DNA of 5,127 nucleotides, taken from Victivallales bacterium. Its GTDB lineage: Bacteria; Verrucomicrobiota; Lentisphaeria; Oligosphaerales; Oligosphaeraceae. Positions 1 to 5,127 of this stretch are shown here, in pieces. The notes below the pieces were generated by a model. That model had not been told where the DNA came from, ran no database searches, and saw nothing but the letters and a program-made list of their open reading frames with translations. Each line of letters starts with the position of its first letter. Within the stretch, counting starts at the first letter, position 1. Where the stretch lies: assembly GCA_017458805.1 (NCBI GenBank), contig JAFTAC010000409.1:1-5127 (forward strand), in the 5' to 3' direction. The position numbers were made by a program, and so were the translations under genes.

Positions 1-4
1 GGAC

Positions 5-98
5 GTCGTCGCCACACCCTATCTGTCACATGGCATTTGCAGAGTTGTCGGGCACGTTTTTTCGACAACGAGATACGCTTCGCTAAGGTCGTCGCCAC
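5..98. repeat. Direct repeats flanking an inverted repeat, downstream of the oxidoreductase gene
   Basis: The 11-mer GTCGTCGCCAC occurs at 5-15 and again at 88-98. Between the two copies is an inverted repeat, GTTGTCG at 44-50 and CGACAAC at 63-69, with a 12-base loop that contains a run of six T (plus strand). The direct repeats contain GTCGTCG, which could also pair, with one wobble, to one arm of the inverted repeat, so several mutually exclusive hairpins are possible. The element begins about 8 bases past the stop of the minus-strand gene. The T run lies in the loop, not after the stem, so this is not a classic intrinsic terminator. I found no gene in 1-105; the short frames there hit stops quickly. 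Its role is unknown. Confidence 0.4.
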
Positions 99-105
99 CC
101 CCCTG

Positions 106-1602
106 TTACAGCTTGATATCCCAGCCGTTGCGGTAGTAGGGACGTTTGAGCCAGGCGGGATCGCCAGTGCCGTTTGCAAAGGTACACTTGACGGGATCCC
201 AGTCGAAGCTGGCGTCATAGACATAGCTGATGTTGCAGAGCTGGCACAGGATGGCCGCACGGGCGCCAGTCTCAGCAGGCGCAATCGTGGGTTTGCGCGA
301 GATGCAACAGTCAATGAAGTTATGTTCGTGAGTTGTGCTCTTGTAGAGCTGGATGGGGGCGTTCTTCAGGTCAAAGGCCTTGTCCAGCGTGTCAAGCGTC
401 TTCGCCAGACGCTCGTCCTTCTTCTGGTTCGGGTCGGTGCCATACTCCTCGCCAATCGACGAGGCGACCAGCTTCATCTTATTGTAGGAGGCGTCATCCA
501 AAGCCTTGCGGATTGAAGCAGTCGGCTTGATGCCCTTGCCCACCCATACGGCGATGCGTCCGCGGTTGACTGCCACAATGCCCTTTGTGCCGTAGAAGAC
601 GGTGCCCCAGCCAGCGAACGGGTTGTGGAAGATGATGGTGCCGTCTTCAAGGACGAACTTCATGCCAAACTGGCGGCGCCCGCCATGGAGCGGATTCACC
701 GAGTAGGGTTCGTCGGAGCGGATGATCTTGACGGGGCCGAAGTGGTCGAGGTCAAGCCCCCACTGGGCAATGTCGAGATGATGCGCACCCCAGTCGCCGT
801 TGAAGCCCGTGCCGTAGTTGTCGTCAAAGCGCCAGAACATCGGATAGAACTTGTTGACGCCACGCGGAGCGCACTGGTCCGAGTAGGGAGACCACGGTGC
901 GGGCCCAAGCCACATGTCCCAATCAACATCGGGATTGGGGGCAGACTCCGTTGCGATGTCCTGGAACTTCTTCTCTGGTCCGTTCCACTGGCAGAAGAAG
1001 CGGTGCGGATGGGATGGTCCGCCCAGGTTGGCGGGGAAGTTGGCGATGTCCGTGTTGTTCTGCGCAGAGGCATAGCCGTAGTTGCAGTCAACATACTTCA
1101 CCTTGCCAATGAAGCCGTTGCGGACAATCATGCACGCCGTGCGGAACTCTCGCCACGACCGCTGCATGGAACCTGTCTGGAAAATCCGCTTGTACTTCTT
1201 CTGCGCCTTCACCACCAGCACCGACTCCTCGACAGAGTAGGTCAAGGGCTTCTCGCAATAGACGTCCTTCCCAGCCTTCATCGCGGCGCAGCAGATATAG
1301 GCATGCCAATGGTCTGGAGTCGCAATGCAGACCGCGTTAATCTCAGGGTCGGCAAGAATGTCGCGGAAGTCCGCCACGGCCTTGCATTTCGCCAGACGCG
1401 ACTTCTTGTTCTCCTTGTAATAGTCGTTCACAAACGCGGCGCCCGCCTCGCGGCGCGTCTTGTCGCAGTCGCAAACCGCCTTCACAACAACATTCGGATG
1501 ATTGATGATACGGGGCACTAAAATAGTCCGCCCCTGGATGCCATAGCCGATAAAGGCGACGTTGACGATGGGTTCCGCAGTTTTTTTGACTTCTTTGGCC
1601 AT
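106..1602 (-). CDS. Gfo/Idh/MocA-family oxidoreductase (probable NAD(P)-dependent sugar-type dehydrogenase)
   Basis: This complete 498-residue protein has the two-part build of the Gfo/Idh/MocA family. The N-terminal Rossmann fold has the dinucleotide loop GYGIQGR at residues 19-25, an acidic residue after the second strand (VCDCD, 43-47), TPDHWH at 95-100 and EKP at 117-119, whose lysine is the usual catalytic residue. The C-terminal substrate domain has DWDMWLGPAPW (227-237), DWGAHHLDIAQWGL (270-283) and, near the end, a THEHNFIDC segment; these are typical of members in Planctomycetes, Verrucomicrobia and Lentisphaerae. The family mostly oxidises or reduces sugars, inositols and their derivatives with NAD(P); some members are NAD-dependent glycosidases, so the reaction cannot be fixed here. 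No signal peptide or Tat motif is seen (start MAKEVKKTAEP), so it is probably cytosolic. About 50 charged residues between the GRIAVWVGKG segment and the PIQLY segment look like an insertion. The start is supported by GGAG 8 bases upstream. The stop is TAA. Family certain, substrate unknown. Confidence 0.93.
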   Translation of the reverse strand: MAKEVKKTAEPIVNVAFIGYGIQGRTILVPRIINHPNVVVKAVCDCDKTRREAGAAFVNDYYKENKKSRLAKCKAVADFRDILADPEINAVCIATPDHWHAYICCAAMKAGKDVYCEKPLTYSVEESVLVVKAQKKYKRIFQTGSMQRSWREFRTACMIVRNGFIGKVKYVDCNYGYASAQNNTDIANFPANLGGPSHPHRFFCQWNGPEKKFQDIATESAPNPDVDWDMWLGPAPWSPYSDQCAPRGVNKFYPMFWRFDDNYGTGFNGDWGAHHLDIAQWGLDLDHFGPVKIIRSDEPYSVNPLHGGRRQFGMKFVLEDGTIIFHNPFAGWGTVFYGTKGIVAVNRGRIAVWVGKGIKPTASIRKALDDASYNKMKLVASSIGEEYGTDPNQKKDERLAKTLDTLDKAFDLKNAPIQLYKSTTHEHNFIDCCISRKPTIAPAETGARAAILCQLCNISYVYDASFDWDPVKCTFANGTGDPAWLKRPYYRNGWDIKL

Positions 1603-1610
1603 AATGTGAA

Positions 1611-1614
1611 CTCC
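1611..1614 (-). promoter_or_regulatory. Ribosome binding site of the oxidoreductase gene
   Basis: On the coding strand GGAG stands 8 bases before the ATG at 1602, a good Shine-Dalgarno spacing, and this decides the start. Only about 19 bases separate it from the last hairpin of the repeat cluster, so a promoter specific to this gene would have to lie inside the repeats. I see no convincing -35/-10 pair there. Confidence 0.7.
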
Positions 1615-1621
1615 GTTGGGG

Positions 1622-1651
1622 AAAAACTTTGCGCAGGGCCATAGGCCCTGC
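1622..1651 (-). terminator. Possible weak terminator: hairpin followed by T run
   Basis: Read on the minus strand, the last palindrome of the cluster (8-bp GC-rich stem, 3-base loop, 1633-1651) is followed after 6 bases by five T (1622-1626). The gap between stem and T run is longer than in a strong Rho-independent terminator, and the hairpin belongs to a repeat family whose other copies have no T run. It may terminate partially after the zinc-ribbon gene, or act only as an mRNA 3'-end stabiliser. Confidence 0.35.
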
Positions 1652-1720
1652 TTACATCACGCCAGAGCCATAGGCTCTGGCTACTTCTCGTCCTTCTTGG
1701 GCCAGAGGCTCTGGCAACTT
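1633..1720. repeat. REP/BIME-like palindrome cluster, copy 1
   Basis: This is the first of two tandem 88-bp copies, offset by exactly 90 bases, with three mismatches between them (at 1692, 1697 and 1716). It holds three palindromes: H1 at 1633-1651 (GCAGGGCC, ATA, GGCCCTGC), H2 at 1661-1681 (GCCAGAGCC, ATA, GGCTCTGGC) and H3 at 1701-1715 (GCCAGAG, G, CTCTGGC). On the minus strand H2 is preceded by GTAG and H1 by GTAA. A GTAG-type tetranucleotide 5' of a hairpin is the known hallmark of REP elements mobilised by REP-associated tyrosine transposases. No such transposase is in the window, so the class is an inference. Between H2 and H3 lies a copy of the last codons of the upstream gene. Confidence 0.8.
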
Positions 1721-1722
1721 AT

Positions 1723-1810
1723 GCAGGGCCATAGGCCCTGCTTACATCACGCCAGAGCCATAGGCTCTGGCTACTTCTCGTTCTTCGTGGGCCAGAGGCT
1801 CTGGCTACTT
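1723..1810. repeat. REP/BIME-like palindrome cluster, copy 2, overlapping the 3' end of a gene
   Basis: The second copy has the same three palindromes in the same order: H1 at 1723-1741, H2 at 1751-1771, H3 at 1791-1805. Here H3 abuts and overlaps the end of the zinc-ribbon gene, and the GTAG that precedes H3 on the minus strand (1809-1806) contains that gene's TAG stop. The captured gene-tail segment of this copy (1774-1790) has two substitutions relative to the gene; the one in copy 1 has none, so copy 2's version has drifted or is older. Confidence 0.8.
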
Positions 1811-1825
1811 CTCGTCCTTCTTGGG
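1796..1825. repeat. Gene-tail segment duplicated at 1672-1701
   Basis: The 30 bases at 1796-1825 are identical to 1672-1701, 124 bases away. In the first location they encode, on the minus strand, the last six residues PKKDEK plus the stop of the zinc-ribbon protein and run into the palindrome. In the second they lie outside any gene. A degenerate third version is at 1774-1790. The protein itself already repeats PKKD just before its end (PKKDAPKKDEK), which suggests the coding copy came first and was carried into the intergenic repeat. Confidence 0.85.
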
Positions 1826-3568
1826 TGCATCCTTTTTAGGAGGCATAAGGGGTTTAGCGCCCTTTGGCATCAGTGGCTTTGCGTCACCAGGCTTCTGGGG
1901 AGGCTTGGGAGCCATCGCGGGCTTTGGAGTGCTGGCAGGTGCAATGGTGACGGGAGCGATGGGCTGGGCAGGCGCAGTTGCTGGACCTGCCTTGAGCATC
2001 GCCAGCGTCTTGCGCAGCTTGAAGATGGCTATGCCAATGCCGACAAGCACGATGGCAAAGGCACCCCAGGACATGAACCGGTGGACTGCCTCCGTGGATT
2101 TCAACGCCATATAGAGCGCATAGAACATGACAAGCACGGAACCGTTCAGGCGCAGAACCGTCCACATCTTCTCCTTGGCCTCCTTGTCGATTTCCGCCTT
2201 GCGGCGCTCCAGAGCCTGCTTCTCCACGTTCTTGATGGCATCGATGACCGCCTTTTCGCCGTCCTTGCGGATGCGGTCGGCCTCCTTGCGGGCGGCCTCC
2301 AGCTCCTCCTCGGACTTCTTCGCCTTCTCCTCCATCTCGGCCTTGGCCTTTTCAATATCAGCCTGCGCCTTCTTGGCGGCCTCAATCTGCTCGGGGGTGG
2401 CCCCGGCCAAATCAGCGGCCTTCTTGACACCGCGCTCCTCGGCCTCGGCCAACTGGGACTTCATCTCCTTGACCTTCTCCTCCAGCTTTGACTTGGCTGT
2501 TGCAACGTCCTCTTCGCGCTTCTTCAAGGAGGCTTCCTTGTCATCCAGTTCCTTGCGACGGACTTCCAGCGCAGCAAGAGCGGCGGCCCCCTTCGCCTTC
2601 AAATCCGCCATCTCCTGCTCCTGCTTCGCCTTTTTCTCGGCAAGAGCCTTTTCCTCGGCGGCCACCTTCTCGGCCATCGCCGCCTTCACCTTCTCCAGCT
2701 TGGCGGCGGCGTCCTTCTCGGCGTTCGCAGTGATTTCAGCGGCCTTCGCCTTGGCGGCGGTCGCCATATCCGTAATCTTCTGAATGGCAAGGGTTTTCTT
2801 TTCCTCCAGAACCTTCGCCTGCTCGGCCTCGGCGGCCTTCTGCTTCTCGGCAAGCTCCTGGTCAAGCTTCGCCTTGGCAGCTTGAGAAGCAGCCTCCGCC
2901 TCCTTGGCAGCCTCGGCACGCGCTTCCTGAAGCACCTGTTCCCGCTGCTGCTCAACCTGCGCGCTGGCCTGCTCCTCAATCGACTTGATGAGTGCTTGGC
3001 CCTCTTCCTCCGCCTTCTTGCGGATACCCTCCGCATCTGACTCGGCTTTCTGGAGAATCTGCTGGCGCTCCTGCTCGGTCTTCATCATCACGTTCTGACG
3101 CTCCAGCTCCACATCCTGCTTTGCCTGGCGACGCGCATTCTCCATAATGGCGTTTATGTCAATGCCAGCGCCGTACTGGGGCTGATACATCCCCTGCCCC
3201 ATCGGCATCTGCTGCATCTGGCCCATCGGCATCTGCTGCATCTGAGGCATCTGGCCCATTGGCATCTGGGGCATCTGACCCATTTGCATCTGGGGCATCT
3301 GCGCGGCAGGGGCCGCCATGGGATTCATCGCGGGGTTGTTCACGGGGGTGGCGACGCGAATGCCCCCCGTCTGGGAGACGACACCCGTCTGCGAGGGGCT
3401 GACGCCATCTCCCACGACCTTCGCCACACGAAGTCCTGTTGGCGCCGCTGGAGCTGGTGCAGGGCTCATCACCATCGGAACCTTGCACTTCGGGCAATTC
3501 ATCACGGGAACGGGATTCGGCAAACTCATTGCCGCACCGCACTGGGGACAACTGTATTGGACTGCCAT
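1805..3568 (-). CDS. Zinc-ribbon, long coiled-coil membrane protein of unknown function
   Basis: This 587-residue protein has clear segments. Residues 7-28 form a four-cysteine zinc ribbon (CPQC at 7-10, CPKC at 25-28), a kind of N-terminus frequent in Verrucomicrobia and Planctomycetes proteins. Residues 35-90 are Pro/Ala-rich. Residues 91-127 are a Met/Gln repeat with 14 methionines. Residues 131-391 and 393-528 contain no proline; about 137-467 is rich in Glu, Lys, Ala and Gln and should be a long coiled coil with one break at P392. Two hydrophobic helices, about 470-489 and 498-516, with a short loop form a membrane hairpin, followed by KLRK and a Pro/Ala/Lys tail (529-587). Lysines and arginines flank the outer sides of the hairpin, so both ends probably face the cytoplasm. 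No signal peptide is seen. GGAG 8 bases before the ATG fixes the start. ileS ends 60 bases upstream in the same frame. I do not recognise the family; it could be a scaffold or a stator-like or TolA-like protein, but nothing proves that. Confidence 0.85.
   Translation of the reverse strand: MAVQYSCPQCGAAMSLPNPVPVMNCPKCKVPMVMSPAPAPAAPTGLRVAKVVGDGVSPSQTGVVSQTGGIRVATPVNNPAMNPMAAPAAQMPQMQMGQMPQMPMGQMPQMQQMPMGQMQQMPMGQGMYQPQYGAGIDINAIMENARRQAKQDVELERQNVMMKTEQERQQILQKAESDAEGIRKKAEEEGQALIKSIEEQASAQVEQQREQVLQEARAEAAKEAEAASQAAKAKLDQELAEKQKAAEAEQAKVLEEKKTLAIQKITDMATAAKAKAAEITANAEKDAAAKLEKVKAAMAEKVAAEEKALAEKKAKQEQEMADLKAKGAAALAALEVRRKELDDKEASLKKREEDVATAKSKLEEKVKEMKSQLAEAEERGVKKAADLAGATPEQIEAAKKAQADIEKAKAEMEEKAKKSEEELEAARKEADRIRKDGEKAVIDAIKNVEKQALERRKAEIDKEAKEKMWTVLRLNGSVLVMFYALYMALKSTEAVHRFMSWGAFAIVLVGIGIAIFKLRKTLAMLKAGPATAPAQPIAPVTIAPASTPKPAMAPKPPQKPGDAKPLMPKGAKPLMPPKKDAPKKDEK
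3198..3301. repeat. 24-bp coding repeats encoding a Met/Gln-rich octapeptide
   Basis: Inside the zinc-ribbon gene are four 24-bp units, two nearly identical pairs. The 23-mers starting at 3198 and 3222 are identical, and those starting at 3255 and 3279 differ at one position. A 9-bp (three-codon) insert separates the pairs. On the minus strand each unit encodes an octapeptide of the QMQQMPMG or QMPQMPMG kind. The number of units is likely to vary between strains through slippage or recombination without breaking the frame. Confidence 0.85.
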
Positions 3569-3576
3569 TATAGATT

Positions 3577-3580
3577 CTCC
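3577..3580 (-). promoter_or_regulatory. Ribosome binding site of the zinc-ribbon gene
   Basis: GGAG on the coding strand, 8 bases before the ATG at 3568. It supports this start and independent translation initiation downstream of ileS. Confidence 0.7.
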
Positions 3581-3590
3581 ATTGGGTTTC

Positions 3591-3635
3591 TTCTAGAGCT
3601 TCTAGAGCTTCTAGAATCTCTAGATTCGCTAGTTG
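3591..3635. repeat. 9-bp tandem array with CTAG in every unit
   Basis: Five consecutive 9-bp units start at 3591, 3600, 3609, 3618 and 3627. The first two are identical (TTCTAGAGC), the third is TTCTAGAAT, the fourth CTCTAGATT and the fifth CGCTAGTTG. CTAG sits at the same phase in all five (3593, 3602, 3611, 3620, 3629). The fifth unit contains the ileS stop codon and the last ileS codons. On the coding strand every unit supplies a TAG in the ileS frame. Short imperfect palindromes arise from it, for example GAATC at 3614-3618 with GATTC at 3623-3627, but no T run follows, so it is not a standard terminator. Confidence 0.85.
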
Positions 3636-5127
3636 CTCTTGCGGACGCTGAATAGGGCCTTCACGCCGTTCAGCTCCACTTCGTGCATGTCATCGGCGGC
3701 ACCCTTCACAAGGCTGAGGGCCAGTGTCTCGTTGGAGATGTAGGTCTTGAAGGCCTCGATGGCCTCGCACATCTCCGCCGTGCCGTCATAGATGACGTTG
3801 ATGCGGTCCGTGACCTGGAAATTCAGTTCCTTGCGCAGGTTCTGGATTTTGCTGACCACCTCGCGGGCCCACCCTTCCTGGATGAGCTCCTTGCTCAGGG
3901 TCGTCTCAAGACCGACCGTGATGTCGCCTTCGTTCGCAACCGTCAGCCCCTCCTTTTCCGTGCGCTTGATCATCACATCCTCTTCAGTGATGTCGAAGAC
4001 GCTTCCGTCGGAGGCGGTCAGGCTCAGGGTCTCGCCCTTGCGGAGCTTGCCGATGGCGGCGCTGTCCAATGCGCCAATTAGCGGCAGCACCAGCTTCATC
4101 TTGGAGCCCAGCTTCGGCCCCAGCTTCTTCATGTTGGGCTTCGCGCTCAGGCTGACCAATGACTCCTCGTCGGCAATCACCTTGCACTCCTTCACATTCA
4201 GCTCCTCGGCGATGACGTCCGCCATGGATTCCAAATCGGCGCGGACGCCCGCGTCGGCGGAGACCAGCACCGTCGATTGCAGAGGCTGGCGCACCTTCAG
4301 GTTGGACTGCGTGCGCAGCGAGTGCCCCAGGCTGACCGCGCTCATCGTGCGCTCCATGCGCTTGTTGAGCGCCTTGTCCAGGAAGGAGTCGTCAACTTCG
4401 GGATAGTCGCAGAGGTGGACGGATTCGGGCATGTCGTCCGTCCGCAGGTTGCGGTAGATGGTTTCGGTGATGAACGGGATGAAGGGGGCAGCCATCTTGC
4501 AGAAAGTGAGCAGGACGAAGTAGAGGGTCTGGTAGGCCTCGTTCTTGTCGCCATCATTGTCGCTCTTCCAGAAACGCCTGCGGCTGCGGCGGATGTACCA
4601 GTTCGTCAGCTCATCCAGGAAGGAGGTGAAGCGAACGGCGGCGCGCTGCAAATCGTAGTTGTCCATCGCCTCGCGCAGGTCGGCGATGATAGCCATGGTG
4701 CGCGAAACCACCCAGCGGTCCAGCAGGTTGGCGGGGTTGCGCGGCGGCTCGGAGTTCTTCGGCTTCCAGCCATCGACGCGTGCGTATGTCACCAGGAAGT
4801 AGTTGACGTTCCAGAGCGGGATGATGACGTTGCGAAGCACCTCGCGAACCGCTTCCTCGCTGAAGCGCAGGTCTTCGGCGCGCACGACGGGCGAGGAGAG
4901 CATGCAGAGGCGAATGGCGTCCGCCCCATCGACGTTGACCACATCCATCGGGTCGGGGTAGTTATGGAGGTGCTTGGACATCTTCTTGCCGTCTGCCGCC
5001 AGAACCAGCCCATTGACTACGACGTTCTTGTACGGCGGCTTGTCAAACAGCATCGTGGAAAGCTGCATGAGCGAGTAGAACCAGCCGCGCGTCTGGTCGA
5101 GCCCTTCGGCGATGAAGTCGGCGGGGA
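3629..5127 (-). CDS. ileS: Isoleucyl-tRNA synthetase, C-terminal part (type 2, eukaryote-like); start outside window
   Basis: The frame is open to the right edge, so about 498 residues of a protein usually a little over 1,000 long are present. It charges tRNA-Ile with isoleucine in the cytoplasm. The visible part begins in the catalytic core with PADFIAEGLDQTRGWFYSL (5125-5069), a hallmark of IleRS, followed by the signature lysine loop KMSKH (4984-4970; KMSKS in the class I consensus) and NYPDP. Then comes the helical anticodon-binding domain with NWYIRRSRRRFW and APFIPFITETIYRNLR. The C-terminal domain has the TTLSKELIQEGWAREVV and IQNLRKELNFQVTDRI segments. It lacks the Cys-rich zinc module that closes E. 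coli-type IleRS, which places it in type 2. HIGH motif and editing domain lie outside the window. The ATG at 5068 is internal, not the start. The stop is TAG and lies within a 9-bp repeat array. Confidence 0.96.
   Translation of the reverse strand, partial: PADFIAEGLDQTRGWFYSLMQLSTMLFDKPPYKNVVVNGLVLAADGKKMSKHLHNYPDPMDVVNVDGADAIRLCMLSSPVVRAEDLRFSEEAVREVLRNVIIPLWNVNYFLVTYARVDGWKPKNSEPPRNPANLLDRWVVSRTMAIIADLREAMDNYDLQRAAVRFTSFLDELTNWYIRRSRRRFWKSDNDGDKNEAYQTLYFVLLTFCKMAAPFIPFITETIYRNLRTDDMPESVHLCDYPEVDDSFLDKALNKRMERTMSAVSLGHSLRTQSNLKVRQPLQSTVLVSADAGVRADLESMADVIAEELNVKECKVIADEESLVSLSAKPNMKKLGPKLGSKMKLVLPLIGALDSAAIGKLRKGETLSLTASDGSVFDITEEDVMIKRTEKEGLTVANEGDITVGLETTLSKELIQEGWAREVVSKIQNLRKELNFQVTDRINVIYDGTAEMCEAIEAFKTYISNETLALSLVKGAADDMHEVELNGVKALFSVRKSN

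Noticed and set aside
37..516. Plus-strand frame of 159 codons at the left edge
   Set aside because: It starts at TTG without a clear ribosome binding site and overlaps the conserved 3' end of the oxidoreductase gene on the other strand.
625..1521. Plus-strand open frame of 298 codons opposite the oxidoreductase gene
   Set aside because: It lies wholly antisense to a gene with clear family motifs; its protein is compositionally odd and shows no motif. Long antisense frames are common in GC-rich DNA.
1633..1825. CRISPR array
   Set aside because: There are only two copies, the 'spacer' parts are also repeated, and the palindromes differ in sequence; no cas gene is present.
1616..2491. Plus-strand open frame of 291 codons across the palindrome cluster
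   Set aside because: Its N-terminal part is the translated repeats (repeated HRPCLHHARAIGSGYFS) and the rest is the reverse of coiled-coil codons, giving a Leu/Gly-rich artefact. No ribosome binding site was evident.
2127..2783. Plus-strand frame of 218 codons rich in Ser, Ala and Phe
   Set aside because: It is the mirror of AAG/GAG/GCC codons of the coiled coil; hydrophobic runs come from that bias, not from a membrane protein.
3591..3635. Intrinsic terminator or operator between ileS and the next gene
   Set aside because: The palindromes formed by the CTAG array are short and AT-poor in tail: no T run follows on the minus strand. The pattern is better explained as a tandem repeat.

Overview
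The window is GC-rich and gene-dense, and all three genes lie on the minus strand. Reading in the direction of transcription (high to low coordinate): (1) the C-terminal half of an isoleucyl-tRNA synthetase (ileS), cut by the right edge; (2) a 587-residue protein with an N-terminal zinc ribbon, a Met/Gln-rich repeat, a very long coiled coil, a two-helix membrane hairpin and a Pro/Lys tail; (3) a complete 498-residue Gfo/Idh/MocA-family oxidoreductase. Low coordinates 1-105 are the start of an intergenic stretch with a small set of direct and inverted repeats.

Three things suggest a member of the PVC superphylum (Verrucomicrobia/Lentisphaerae/Kiritimatiellae-like), by inference from protein style and not from any search. 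The oxidoreductase carries the 'DWDMWLGPAPW' and 'DWGAHHLDIAQWGL' signatures common in those bacteria. The zinc-ribbon start resembles the CPxC...CPxC N-termini that are frequent there. The IleRS is of the eukaryote-like type 2.

The two intergenic gaps are the most distinctive part. Between ileS and the zinc-ribbon gene is a 9-bp tandem array of five units, each with CTAG at the same phase. On the coding strand this gives five TAG stops in one frame, every third codon, and that frame is also the frame of the next gene. Between the zinc-ribbon gene and the oxidoreductase gene are two tandem 88-bp copies of a REP/BIME-like palindrome cluster. Its hairpins are preceded by GTAG or GTAA, two hairpin types differ by a compensatory base-pair change, and the repeat unit includes a copy of the last codons and stop of the upstream gene.

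Nothing ties the three genes into one pathway. ileS and the zinc-ribbon gene (60-bp gap, good ribosome binding site, no obvious terminator) are probably co-transcribed. The oxidoreductase gene sits behind the hairpin cluster and may be partly insulated from them. I see no RNA gene, CRISPR array, transposase or prophage gene. The best candidates for something undescribed are the repeat cluster and the zinc-ribbon/coiled-coil membrane protein.
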